Of a DNA stretch of 40,550 bases, positions 25,790-31,994 are shown piece by piece (position 1 is the first letter of the stretch; each line of letters opens with the position of its first letter). Source of the stretch: a virus; IMG/VR virus record IMGVR_UViG_3300037083_000014, positions 1 through 40,550 of that record. One strand, written 5' to 3'. Under the pieces are notes generated by a model. It ran no database searches. It saw only the letters and a program-made list of their open reading frames with translations, and had not been told where the DNA came from. The position numbers were made by a program, and so were the translations under genes.

Positions 25790-26163
25790 TGACCTACGAA
25801 CAAAGTACCGGTATATTCAGGGGCACTGATGGAACAATTCTCGCTACCGGTTATTCTGGCAACGGCCAGTGGATGAATGACCCGGCGAGCCAGAACGTCA
25901 AAGATCACGGCCCCATCCCACAGGGCGTCTACACCATCGGCGAGCCAGAGCAAGACCCTGTGACCGGCCCGGTAAGTATGCGGTTGCAACCGGCAGCGGG
26001 GAACGAAATGTTCGGGCGTGGGGACTTCCTGATCCACGGGGACAATGCTCTAATGGATCATACGGCGAGTGATGGCTGCATCATCCTGCCGCACCCCGCA
26101 CGATTGACGGTCGCAGCAGCAGTTTTGGGTGGAGACAATCAGCTAACGGTGGTATCCTCGTAG
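25789..26163 (+). CDS. Tlde1/DUF2778-like L,D-transpeptidase-fold lysis enzyme
   Basis: A 124-residue protein. 'TGYSGNGQWMNDPASQNVKD' then 'HGPIPQGVYTI', 'GPVSMRLQP' and 'MFGRGDFLIHGDN' match the Tlde1 (DUF2778) family, and the active-site string is H83-G-D-N then H91-TASDGC97, i.e. the HG..HxxSxGC pattern of YkuD-like L,D-transpeptidases with Cys97 as nucleophile. Known Tlde1 proteins are type VI effectors that trim tetrapeptide stems or exchange D-amino acids in peptidoglycan. Here it stands where an endolysin is expected and no lysozyme or amidase is seen, so it is probably the phage peptidoglycan enzyme. It has no signal peptide, so release would need a holin. ATG 25789 overlaps the previous stop. 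Confidence 0.85.
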   Translation: MTYEQSTGIFRGTDGTILATGYSGNGQWMNDPASQNVKDHGPIPQGVYTIGEPEQDPVTGPVSMRLQPAAGNEMFGRGDFLIHGDNALMDHTASDGCIILPHPARLTVAAAVLGGDNQLTVVSS

Positions 26164-26165
26164 CC

Positions 26166-26417
26166 ATGCACATCGACTGGGGACGCCTCTGGGATTATCT
26201 ATACGGTAATCGCCTAGCCATTGAAGGCGGCCTTCTCTTCGTCATCACCTCCGGTATCAAGACTTCTCCGGTTCCGATCTCCACGTTCGGCAAGTGGATG
26301 TATGATTGGGGGCACCAGCTTTTCAATATCACAAACACCCGCCTGACGACGGCCCCCATTGTAACTCCACCGTCGAATAAAGAGGAGAGTGTTGACCCAA
26401 AAGCCCCATCGCATTAA
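26166..26417 (+). CDS. Small hypothetical protein of the lysis cassette
   Basis: An 83-residue protein, 'MHIDWGRLWDYLYGNRLAIE' then a moderately hydrophobic stretch 'GGLLFVITSGIKTSPVPI', and a hydrophilic Pro/Ser/Lys-rich tail. It starts 2 bases after the lysis enzyme stop. It has one weak membrane segment at most. It could be a holin or accessory, but I do not recognise a family. Confidence 0.6.
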   Translation: MHIDWGRLWDYLYGNRLAIEGGLLFVITSGIKTSPVPISTFGKWMYDWGHQLFNITNTRLTTAPIVTPPSNKEESVDPKAPSH

Positions 26418-26428
26418 AGGAGTTTCAC

Positions 26429-26872
26429 ATGAGCATCTTTTCTGGACTCAAAGGGTTCTTCGCAAAACTCGCCACCGATTTTGAGAAGCTCTTCGGCCAA
26501 GTCCCCAGCTTTATCCATTTCACCCTTGCTCTTGTCACCTATGCCGCCCCCATCCTTGAAGGCATTCTGGCCGTCGTAGACCCACCTGTTGCGGCTTTAG
26601 TCTCGCCCATAATCACGCGGCTACAGACGGGCCTCGCAACGGCCTACAGTCTCGCTAATGAAGGCACGGCAAGCGGTGCTACCCTCTCTACCACACTCGC
26701 GGCATTCGTGGCCGACTTGAGTACGCTGGAGAGTGTTGCAGGCATCAAGGATGCGGCTACCCAAGCGAAGATCGCCACAATCCTGTCCGAAGCTCAAGCC
26801 GTCGTTGCGCTCATCCCCACCCCGACTCAGGCTGTGGCAGGTGTGGCAACGGCAGCAGCGACGGTGGCCTGA
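26429..26872 (+). CDS. Hydrophobic helical protein, holin-like position
   Basis: A 147-residue Ala-rich protein. The N terminus 'MSIFSGLKGFFAKLATDFEK' is amphipathic; 'FIHFTLALVTYAAPILEGILAVV' (about 28-50) can span a membrane, followed by a second hydrophobic stretch 'PPVAALVSPII'; the rest is Ala/Thr-rich helix to the end. AAAGGAG precedes ATG 26429. Small phage proteins of this type are common near lysis genes; a holin role is plausible but not shown. Confidence 0.6.
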   Translation: MSIFSGLKGFFAKLATDFEKLFGQVPSFIHFTLALVTYAAPILEGILAVVDPPVAALVSPIITRLQTGLATAYSLANEGTASGATLSTTLAAFVADLSTLESVAGIKDAATQAKIATILSEAQAVVALIPTPTQAVAGVATAAATVA

Positions 26873-27105
26873 TGGCGGACACGCGCCTCTACCCCTGCAC
26901 CGACGCCTCTCTTGCCTCCTTAGCGGGCCTGCTTGCCTCGCATGGGGTCACAGTAGACCTCACACGGGCAGGCGAAGCCAAGGACGGCGGTTGGGATATT
27001 AGCTGGACATTCCCCGATCCGGCACACATCAGTATCGCTGTGGTGAAGCATCCCTTCGCGGAGGAGGGAGCTTTCTGGAATGAGTTGGGGAAAATCCTAA
27101 TCTAG
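26872..27105 (+). CDS. Small hypothetical protein, last gene of the late operon
   Basis: A 77-residue soluble protein ('MADTRLYPCTDASLASLAGL' through 'AFWNELGKILI') with alternating strand/helix character. The start overlaps the previous stop (TGATG). It is the last plus-strand gene before the bidirectional terminator. No family recognised. Confidence 0.65.
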   Translation: MADTRLYPCTDASLASLAGLLASHGVTVDLTRAGEAKDGGWDISWTFPDPAHISIAVVKHPFAEEGAFWNELGKILI

Positions 27106-27125
27106 GAGGACGCGGCCACCCAGAG

Positions 27126-27162
27126 CGCACGGCCCCAGCTTCTACGGCTGGGGCTTCGTGCG
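27126..27162. terminator. Bidirectional intrinsic terminator between late and early regions
   Basis: A 14-bp stem: CGCACG plus GCCCCAGC (27126-27139) pairs with GCTGGGGC (27147-27154) and, after a two-base TT bulge, CGTGCG (27157-27162). The loop is 7 bases and TTT follows on the plus strand. It lies between the last late gene and the convergent early gene, whose stop codon is in the loop, so it can serve both strands. Confidence 0.85.
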
Positions 27163-27354
27163 TTTGGCTCGTTGCACCTTCATGTTGTCCTCAGCCTCTT
27201 GTAGGGCCTGATGCATCCTGTTCTCATGTTCCTGCAAGCCGCACCCAGCGATGTAGAGAACCGAATGGACACCTTTTGGTGTGATCCTATTGACGCGCTC
27301 CCAGAACTGACGGCTCCAATCGCCTGAATAGTGAAACTGAGCATCTTTCTTCAT
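27142..27354 (-). CDS. Small hypothetical protein, last early gene
   Basis: A 70-residue basic protein. AGGAGA precedes the ATG on the minus strand. The segment 'FWERVNRIT' also occurs in the coiled-coil protein encoded at 29136-30209, and the DNA beneath it (27281-27305 versus 29482-29506) is nearly identical, showing a shared module. The C terminus, rich in Lys/Arg, ends inside the terminator hairpin. Boundary repeat copy A lies just upstream. No function recognised. Confidence 0.6.
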   Translation of the reverse strand: MKKDAQFHYSGDWSRQFWERVNRITPKGVHSVLYIAGCGLQEHENRMHQALQEAEDNMKVQRAKRTKPQP

Positions 27355-27370
27355 CTCTCTTCTCCTGTGT

Positions 27371-27404
27371 CCCTATATTGGGGATTTATATACATGAGTC
27401 CCTT
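27371..27404. repeat. Boundary repeat, copy A
   Basis: Right-arm half-site (GGGGATTTATATAC then ATGAGTCCCTT) preceded by the core CCCTATATT. On the minus strand it encodes the last residues (RDSCI) and stop of the gene at 27386-27952, and it ends 16 bases before the start of the gene at 27142-27354. Confidence 0.85.
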
Positions 27405-27952
27405 TTCGTGTTCCGCGCCAACTCTACAAGCCATTCGGCGAGCTGGCGCGGTGTATGCTCTCGCTCTGGCTTTGGAACATGGGGCCGATGATCCGACCGC
27501 TTCCGACTCTGGATAACATGGCTTGCATCCCCCAACGCGAAGGGCATAGGAGGGAGTTGGTCTGGGCTGATTCCGACGATGTAAAGCCAAGTCGCTTTTT
27601 CGCATCGATGCCCGAACCAAAACTGCAAAATCGGCAATGTCCATCCACCAAATTCATCGATCTCGCCGGGATATGGGAGCCGCGAGACCCATAGCCGCGA
27701 GCCTTTGGGATGTTCAAGGACGCCGCCGAACTTCCGGACCTGGTCAACAGCCCAAGTCGCCAGCTCAATCTCTCCCACGACAGGCCGAGCAAAGTGTCTG
27801 AGGCGTCCCCATGCGCGGCACGGAGGATGGGCAACCACAGGGGAGCCTCCTGGCCAATTCCTCGCGTCCCTTTCCGCGTCCCACACATCGCACCCTGGCA
27901 GCGTTTTGTAGACGCTGTCTGCGCGGGCGAAAAGTACGCTAACTTCTTTCAT
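27386..27952 (-). CDS. PPC-motif, cytosine-methyltransferase-like phage protein
   Basis: A 188-residue protein. 'VLFARADSVYKTLPGCDVWDAERDARNWPG' then 'VVAHPPCRAWGRLRHFA' (His42-Pro-Pro-Cys45) and 'VRKFGGVLEHPKGSRLW' recall a phage family whose PPC motif resembles motif IV of C5-cytosine methyltransferases. The family is much shorter than a full C5 enzyme and lacks an obvious motif I FxGxG, so activity is not assured. GGAGGGG precedes ATG 27952. Repeat copies A and B flank the gene exactly. The last five residues and stop come from copy A. Confidence 0.7.
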   Translation of the reverse strand: MKEVSVLFARADSVYKTLPGCDVWDAERDARNWPGGSPVVAHPPCRAWGRLRHFARPVVGEIELATWAVDQVRKFGGVLEHPKGSRLWVSRLPYPGEIDEFGGWTLPILQFWFGHRCEKATWLYIVGISPDQLPPMPFALGDASHVIQSRKRSDHRPHVPKPEREHTPRQLAEWLVELARNTKRDSCI

Positions 27953-27962
27953 TTCCCCTCCA

Positions 27963-28017
27963 AGGGACTCAAGTATGTAATTCCCCTATATTGGGGATTT
28001 ATATACTTCAGTCCCTT
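27963..28017. repeat. Boundary repeat, copy B (complete palindrome)
   Basis: The full element: left arm AGGGACTCAAGTATG..TCCCC (27963-27986), core TATATT, right arm GGGGATTTATATACTTCAGTCCCTT (27993-28017). The arms pair except for three positions. The stop codon of the gene at 28016-28255 abuts it on one side, and the gene at 27386-27952 starts 10 bases beyond the other side. Confidence 0.9.
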
Positions 28018-28255
28018 AGTACAAAATACGGTGGCGATTCTTTTCCGCAGCTTCCGCTCTCCGGCGCATGGTTCGCACCACGTCGGGTATGACTTCGTTC
28101 TGCATGTGATCCGCGAACGCCTTCAAACCAGCCTGCTCTGCCTCGTTTAGCGTCCTACCAAGCGACTCCAAACGTGACTCCCCGTTTCCAGAGACACGCT
28201 GGGATCTTTCGCCAGTGCTCATATTGACTCGCTCTATATCGCCGCGAACTTTCAT
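28016..28255 (-). CDS. Small helical hypothetical protein
   Basis: A 79-residue protein, charged and helical in its C-terminal half ('EAEQAGLKAFADHMQNEVIP' then 'RRRAEAAEKNRHR'). I chose ATG 28255 (GGAG upstream and ATGA overlap with the preceding gene) over the in-frame start at 28294. Its TAA stop touches repeat copy B. Function unknown. Confidence 0.6.
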   Translation of the reverse strand: MKVRGDIERVNMSTGERSQRVSGNGESRLESLGRTLNEAEQAGLKAFADHMQNEVIPDVVRTMRRRAEAAEKNRHRILY

Positions 28256-28524
28256 GGTTCCCACTCCGCTAGAATCGTATGACATTGAGGACATGTGGCT
28301 GTGTCCGCTTCCAAATCCACTACAAGGCCAAACAGCCAGCCACAGGTATGTTTGAGGCCGTGCGGCCCTCGCGGTAAGTCACGGCAGAAGTCACACGGAT
28401 GCTCTGCCGCTATACGGATCGCGTCCTGTGCCGCCATCAAAGCAGATTGGCGACTTCTCTCGGCGACATCTTGATAATCTTTTCGCCGGATGGCTTGTGC
28501 TGCGTGAAGTTCCTCGACACTCAT
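28252..28524 (-). CDS. Zinc-ribbon-like small protein
   Basis: A 90-residue protein. The N-terminal half is helical ('AAQAIRRKDYQDVAERSRQS'); the C-terminal half has CxxC pairs: 'HPCDFCRDL', 'HTCGW' and 'TCPQCHTILAEWEP', consistent with a zinc ribbon. Such small early proteins often bind host proteins or nucleic acid. GGAG precedes ATG 28524. Confidence 0.65.
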   Translation of the reverse strand: MSVEELHAAQAIRRKDYQDVAERSRQSALMAAQDAIRIAAEHPCDFCRDLPRGPHGLKHTCGWLFGLVVDLEADTATCPQCHTILAEWEP

Positions 28525-28527
28525 GGC

Positions 28528-28815
28528 TTACTCCGCATCAATGATGGCGGTTGCCTGCGCGACAAACACCGGGTCGATAACAGCAGGCGTCGTGTCGGGG
28601 ACTTCCGCCGGGAGCGCTGCCAGCACGTCGTCGAGATGCAGGCACTCTTTCAAGTTGGGGCAAGGATCATTCTGATGGGTTGGGGCGATCTTGCCGTTGC
28701 AATAGTCATTGCCAGCCGTGGCGTCGTAGAGGATGCCGACGACCGGAGGGCCATAGGATGGCAGGAGCATCACCTTGTCGCCGTTCTTCGCTTCGCGTCC
28801 GTTCTTATAGTGCAT
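28528..28815 (-). CDS. Conserved small phage protein ('YKNGREAKNGDKV')
   Basis: A 95-residue protein starting 'MHYKNGREAKNGDKVMLLPS', a small-barrel-like N terminus found in a widespread but uncharacterised phage family; 'GNDYCNGKIAP' and 'CPNLKECLHLDDVLAAL' are also family features. AAGGAG precedes the ATG, itself 22 bases beyond repeat copy C. Function unknown. Confidence 0.7.
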   Translation of the reverse strand: MHYKNGREAKNGDKVMLLPSYGPPVVGILYDATAGNDYCNGKIAPTHQNDPCPNLKECLHLDDVLAALPAEVPDTTPAVIDPVFVAQATAIIDAE

Positions 28816-28837
28816 TTTGGTTCTCCTTTTCCCTGTA

Positions 28838-28870
28838 AGGGACTCAAGTATGTAATTCCCCTATATTGGG
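28838..28870. repeat. Boundary repeat, copy C
   Basis: Left arm (AAGGGACTCAAGTATG then TAATTCCCC) plus core TATATT and only the first GGG of the right arm; the sequence then diverges. It lies 22 bases upstream of the gene at 28528-28815 on the minus strand. Confidence 0.85.
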
Positions 28871-28916
28871 CGATCTCGTTGCGGCTTGCTTCTCGGTATG
28901 GGGGAGAGGTAGGGCG

Positions 28917-29105
28917 TCAGCCAACTTCTTCCGGCGTTACCTTGCGGATGGAACTCTCCGCGACTGCGTTCTTGGAGTTGAACCCGTAGAACCAGCCTTC
29001 CATTTCCCACACCACAAACAGAATACGGAATGGCATTTCCTTTTTCATGCTGGTCAATACAACGATCTGGCCAACTTTGAATCTCGGTTCGGGCCTTTCA
29101 CTCAT
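28917..29105 (-). CDS. Small KOW-like hypothetical protein
   Basis: A 62-residue protein, 'MSERPEPRFKVGQIVVLTSM' then 'FRILFVVWEMEGWFYGF', suggesting a small beta-barrel (KOW/SH3-like). GGAGGGG lies 3 bases before the chosen ATG at 29105; the ATG at 29108 would be too close. Function unknown. Confidence 0.55.
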   Translation of the reverse strand: MSERPEPRFKVGQIVVLTSMKKEMPFRILFVVWEMEGWFYGFNSKNAVAESSIRKVTPEEVG

Positions 29106-29135
29106 CATCCCCTCCAGGGCATCAGGCTTCCTTAG

Positions 29136-30209
29136 TTAGATTCGATCTCGCTTGTCATCTTCGTGCTTATCAACAGCCTCGTATCGGGCGATCTTCTGGG
29201 TGGCGGCGGCGAGTTCTACTTTCGCGTGAATGAGTTGCAGCGCGAGTTTCAGATTGTCCCTTGTGGCCGTGGCTTCATGCGCTTGTGCTTCCTCCAGTTC
29301 GGCACGAGCAATGGATAGTTCCCCTCTCAACTCAGTAATTAGATTCGCATATAGCGAGTTAGCTTCCTCCAGTTCGGCGCGAGCGTCGGCGAGTGCATGG
29401 TTAGCCGTGTCCAGGTCTCGATTCAGCCGCTCGGTTTCAAGGATAAATTTCCTCTTGTCTGCTTGCTCTGCTATCAGTTCGGTGATTCTGTTGACGCGCT
29501 CCCAGATTAGATTCGCATATAGCGAGTTAGCTTCCTCCAGTTCGGCGCGAGCAGCGGATAGCTGGCGTTCGCGGCAGGAAATCTGTTCGAGCCACTGACG
29601 TACATTGTCCTCGCTCAGCGCGGCGATGCGAAGATAATGCTTCGCGTAGGCCCTATCCGTATCGTTGATCTCTGACATCAGCGGCGGCAACCCATCCTGC
29701 GATTTAGGGACAGCGGCGATGTCAGGCCCGTACGTAACCCTTGTAATTGGAGTATGCGAGGTTTGGCGCTCCACATGGCCACATACTGAAGTGTCAAATA
29801 CTTCACCAGAATAATCGGCGAATTTTAGCGGTACATGACACACTGGGCACAGATGCGATTCGGGGACAGCGGCTCCATGTATGCAATTACTGTTGCAGAT
29901 ATGGACACTGCCTACCTTCTCAGCTACCGGCACGATGGCTTCCGGGTGTGCGGTCTGCTGGTGCTCGATACTCTGCGCGGACATCACATTCCAATTTGGA
30001 TCGTAGGGAATCTCGAAGGAACACCGGGCGCACTTCCACGGCCCCACATGTTGAAGGAATCCAGTGTGAGCTACAGGAGGGGCGGCGGCTTGTCCTGATC
30101 CCTTGATTCCTGCTGCCCAAAGCTCAGGCGCACAGCATGGCCCAGTACAGGCACCATGTTCGGGGTAAGGCCGTTCGGTCTGCTTCTCACGTCTCTGTTG
30201 ATCCGTCAT
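29136..30209 (-). CDS. Cys-rich N terminus plus repeated coiled-coil protein
   Basis: A 357-residue protein. Residues 1-150 carry cysteine pairs and histidines ('GACTGPCCAPELW', 'WKCARCSFEIPYD', 'HICNSNCIHG', 'HLCPVCHVPLKF'), suggesting zinc-binding modules. From about residue 185 on it is coiled coil with the repeat 'ARAELEEANSLYANLI' twice and a related third 'ARAELEEAQAHE'. The DNA repeats are 46 bases and identical (29339-29384, 29507-29552). The inserted 'WERVNRIT' is shared with the gene at 27142. GGAGG sits 8 bases before ATG 30209, which overlaps the previous stop. Function unknown; possibly a scaffold or anti-host protein. Confidence 0.6.
   Translation of the reverse strand: MTDQQRREKQTERPYPEHGACTGPCCAPELWAAGIKGSGQAAAPPVAHTGFLQHVGPWKCARCSFEIPYDPNWNVMSAQSIEHQQTAHPEAIVPVAEKVGSVHICNSNCIHGAAVPESHLCPVCHVPLKFADYSGEVFDTSVCGHVERQTSHTPITRVTYGPDIAAVPKSQDGLPPLMSEINDTDRAYAKHYLRIAALSEDNVRQWLEQISCRERQLSAARAELEEANSLYANLIWERVNRITELIAEQADKRKFILETERLNRDLDTANHALADARAELEEANSLYANLITELRGELSIARAELEEAQAHEATATRDNLKLALQLIHAKVELAAATQKIARYEAVDKHEDDKRDRI
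29339..29384. repeat. 46-base direct repeat, copy 1
   Basis: Identical to 29507-29552; encodes (minus strand) the coiled-coil unit ARAELEEANSLYANL within the gene at 29136-30209. A diverged third partial copy is near 29286-29308. Confidence 0.9.
29507..29552. repeat. 46-base direct repeat, copy 2
   Basis: Identical to 29339-29384. The lack of any synonymous change between the copies points to a recent duplication or conversion. Confidence 0.9.
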
Positions 30210-30373
30210 CACTGCTTCCTCCCTTCGTCCTCATCCGGCCACACACCCCATGCGCTTACTTCGCAGTTGGTCTTCCAGTGCAGTTTGGCTATCTCCCAGA
30301 GCATGAGCATGGCAGTGAGTGGGGTGTCGAGCTTGTCTATAGCGTAGGACAGAAACAGGCTGAGTAGGGTCAT
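30209..30373 (-). CDS. Small membrane-associated protein
   Basis: A 54-residue protein with a hydrophobic N-terminal half ('MTLLSLFLSYAIDKLDTPLT' then 'AMLMLWEIAKLHW') and a hydrophilic tail. ATG 30373 has GGAG 8 bases upstream and overlaps the previous stop (ATGA); the stop overlaps the next start (TGATG). It may be a membrane peptide; function unknown. Confidence 0.55.
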   Translation of the reverse strand: MTLLSLFLSYAIDKLDTPLTAMLMLWEIAKLHWKTNCEVSAWGVWPDEDEGRKQ

Positions 30374-30849
30374 TGGGTGGCTCCTTTTTTGCACGGAATA
30401 CCCTGCGGATGGTTGCTGTCGAGGACGGTGTTGTAATCGCAGTCGTCTGGATAGGTGGCAACCGGAGCAGGCTTATGATCTGGCATGAAGTCTGCTGGAT
30501 GCTGAAGCTCTTTGGATAGCTCATATGCGGCTTCAGCAGGAGTCGCGGCGGTTGCAATCCAATAGGGCAGTGCTCCATCCTCAATATAGACTGCATCATG
30601 AGGGGTAGCGTTTGTTTTGGCGACCGCTTGAAATTGCTGATCTTCTTCTTCTCCCTTGGGAACGCAGAAGACATACCAGTAGACACCTTTTTGAGCAGCG
30701 ACATTCTGGAGCGCGGCTACTTTCTGGGCGTCAGTTAGCTGAGATTCGAGGACGACGTGCGTTCCAGTCGCGTCAATAACTTTTACCTTGGCATCGCATC
30801 CGCACAAACTTAGTATGGCAAGCACTGCGGTGAAGCGGAGGAGGGTCAT
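30370..30849 (-). CDS. Lipoprotein
   Basis: A 159-residue protein. The N terminus 'MTLLRFTAVLAILSLCGCDA' is a signal sequence ending in a lipobox (L15-C-G-C18). The mature part contains 'SQLTDAQKVAALQNVAAQKG' and 'ATPAEAAYELSKEL', helical, with two more cysteines near the C terminus. Early phage lipoproteins commonly block superinfection at the envelope; that role is inferred. An outer-membrane spanin is less likely because it is far from the lysis cassette and on the other strand. Confidence 0.7.
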   Translation of the reverse strand: MTLLRFTAVLAILSLCGCDAKVKVIDATGTHVVLESQLTDAQKVAALQNVAAQKGVYWYVFCVPKGEEEDQQFQAVAKTNATPHDAVYIEDGALPYWIATAATPAEAAYELSKELQHPADFMPDHKPAPVATYPDDCDYNTVLDSNHPQGIPCKKGATQ

Positions 30850-30865
30850 GGGGTTCCTTTCGGTG

Positions 30866-31123
30866 TCAGCGTCTCACAAGTTCGCACAGCATTGTTGGGC
30901 CGTAATAGCTCTCCAGCGGATTAGCGGCCACCATCAGTACGTCGCCACGCTTATAGTGGCCTTTGGCAAATTCCCTTGTGAGGACAGATAGGGCCGCTTG
31001 TTCTGTCATGCGCGGCCTACCCAGTAATTCATATTTCCGATAGCCGGGACGCCGAACGCGGGCCAGATACCGTCTATCATTTGGCTGGCGGTTGACATGC
31101 ACGTTTTCATATCCTTCGCTCAC
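30866..31123 (-). CDS. Small basic hypothetical protein
   Basis: An 85-residue Arg-rich protein ('HVNRQPNDRRYLARVRRPGYRKYELLGRPRMTEQ' region). The GTG start at 31123 lies in a 24-base sequence (31116-31139) that carries a GGAGG ribosome site and recurs at the start of the gene at 31978. It overlaps the previous stop (GTGA). No family recognised. Confidence 0.6.
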   Translation of the reverse strand: MSEGYENVHVNRQPNDRRYLARVRRPGYRKYELLGRPRMTEQAALSVLTREFAKGHYKRGDVLMVAANPLESYYGPTMLCELVRR

Positions 31124-31139
31124 TCCCTACCTCCCTCAC
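31116..31139. repeat. 24-base leader repeat, copy 1
   Basis: Identical to 31971-31994. On the minus strand it contains GGAGG and a GTGAGCGA start region, so it is a translation-initiation module used by two different genes. Confidence 0.85.
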
Positions 31140-31383
31140 AGCGGATCAAAAATTCCCGCGCCTTCATGCAGGGGACACAAACCGCTGGGTGCATGATCTG
31201 TTTCATCGCATCTCGCAACAGGCGGATCGCTTCGTTCCGCTGGCAGGCCAGCTCGATGGCTGCTTCGAGTGTGCGCCGATCCACATTCCCGGCCACGCGC
31301 TCATCGGAGGTAGCGATTTCAATAACAAGTTCTTCAGCCGCTTTTAGCTCGGCATCACTCCAGTGGTTACTCGATTCGGCCAT
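31120..31383 (-). CDS. Small helical hypothetical protein
   Basis: An 87-residue, mostly helical, acidic protein ('WSDAELKAAEELVIEIATSD', 'RRTLEAAIELACQRNEAIRL') with a C-terminal 'CVPCMKAREFLIRC'. GGGGGAG precedes ATG 31383. Function unknown. Confidence 0.6.
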   Translation of the reverse strand: MAESSNHWSDAELKAAEELVIEIATSDERVAGNVDRRTLEAAIELACQRNEAIRLLRDAMKQIMHPAVCVPCMKAREFLIRCEGGRE

Positions 31384-31397
31384 CTACTCCCCCTCTC

Positions 31398-31423
31398 GTA
31401 CAGCCTTCTCAGACGCCGCTACT
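31398..31423. repeat. 26-base repeat, copy 1 (orphan gene-end fragment)
   Basis: Identical to 31996-32021, where it encodes the C-terminal VAASEKAV of the fused HNH gene. Here it lies just past the stop of the gene at 31419-31595 and reads VAASEKAVREGE-stop in one minus frame: a leftover 3' end of a duplicated gene. Confidence 0.85.
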
Positions 31424-31595
31424 GCTTGCGCTTCTCTTCGCAGGTGTACTTCACTATTCTGTATTCGGCAGGTGGAATAGGCTCCCATCTGCATTCCTCT
31501 GCCTCTGCCCGTGTTTCAAAAGCATTCTCGAACTCCCATCGATGGCGCGGCCCCCACCTGAATTCCACGACCCATAAAATCCTTCTTCTCACCAT
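31419..31595 (-). CDS. Small hypothetical protein
   Basis: A 58-residue protein, 'MVRRRILWVVEFRWGPRHRW' then 'EFENAFETRAEAEECRWEPI', a compact beta-alpha pattern seen in several small phage proteins of unknown role. ATG 31595 overlaps the previous stop (TGATG) and is served by GGAGGAGCGTG, an 18-base module also found at 32248-32265. Confidence 0.6.
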   Translation of the reverse strand: MVRRRILWVVEFRWGPRHRWEFENAFETRAEAEECRWEPIPPAEYRIVKYTCEEKRKQ

Positions 31596-31606
31596 CACGC
31601 TCCTCC
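31589..31606. repeat. 18-base ribosome-site module, copy 1
   Basis: Identical to 32248-32265; on the minus strand GGAGGAGCGTGATGGTGA, i.e. a Shine-Dalgarno plus ATG. Confidence 0.8.
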
Positions 31607-31978
31607 AGTCTTGCCTAGCAACTGACGGGCCGCGATGCACCATTTACACACACACTTGTCGTCGTGATCCTCAAAGAATCGCTTTAGGCACCCCACCAGC
31701 TTCTCTACTTTCTCCTCTGCCTCCCTGAGTGCGGCATTCTGGGCGTCGTAGTCGGAGGCTGCAATGCAAGGCGTACACTCATCGACGCCATCGTGGTCAA
31801 TGTGGACATCGAACCGCTCTACCTTGGCAAACTCATCTGCTCTCATTGGGCCTTCCTTGGTACTGGCTTGCCAGTACCCTATATGCAGCCTTCTCTGTAG
31901 AAGCTGAGAACTGTAAGATCCATAGGCACAAATGAGCTGCACCGCGTCGGAATACAAAAGGTCTTCCTCGTCGCTCAC
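31595..31978 (-). CDS. Truncated FtsK-gamma-like winged helix fused to a Cys-rich helical protein
   Basis: A 127-residue frame. Residues 5-38, 'DLLYSDAVQLICAYGSYSSQ' then 'LLQRRLHIGYWQA', match the first two thirds of the FtsK gamma domain ('LLQRRLRIGYNRAA' in FtsK), the winged helix that reads KOPS/SRS DNA and activates XerD. The family then continues with the wing, but here the sequence changes to 'STKEGPMRADEFAKVERFD' and a helical region with 'CTPCIAASDYD' and 'CVCKWC'. At the joint lies a perfect hairpin (31859-31878). ATG 31846 with AAGGAAGG upstream would start 'MRADEF' as a separate 83-residue gene. The long frame starts at GTG 31978 with GGAGG upstream, so two once-separate genes are probably fused. 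Confidence 0.65.
   Translation of the reverse strand: MSDEEDLLYSDAVQLICAYGSYSSQLLQRRLHIGYWQASTKEGPMRADEFAKVERFDVHIDHDGVDECTPCIAASDYDAQNAALREAEEKVEKLVGCLKRFFEDHDDKCVCKWCIAARQLLGKTGGA
31859..31878. repeat. Perfect inverted repeat at a gene-fusion joint
   Basis: GGTACTGGCTTGCCAGTACC: two 9-base arms and a 2-base loop. Half of it (CCTTGGTACTGG) recurs at 32264-32275, at the joint of the HNH fusion. Confidence 0.85.
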
Positions 31979-31994
31979 TCCCTACCTCCCTCAC
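31971..31994. repeat. 24-base leader repeat, copy 2
   Basis: Identical to 31116-31139. It carries the GGAGG site and GTG start of the FtsK-gamma-like gene on the minus strand. Confidence 0.85.

Noticed and set aside
27331-28150. Plus-strand frames across the 27.3-28.2 kb region
   Set aside because: They oppose minus-strand genes with good ribosome sites and recognisable motifs (PPC), and run through the boundary repeats. Read as shadows.
27371-28870. Repeats A-C as a CRISPR array
   Set aside because: Three irregularly spaced copies with complete coding genes between them and differing arm content. There are no uniform spacers, so not an array.
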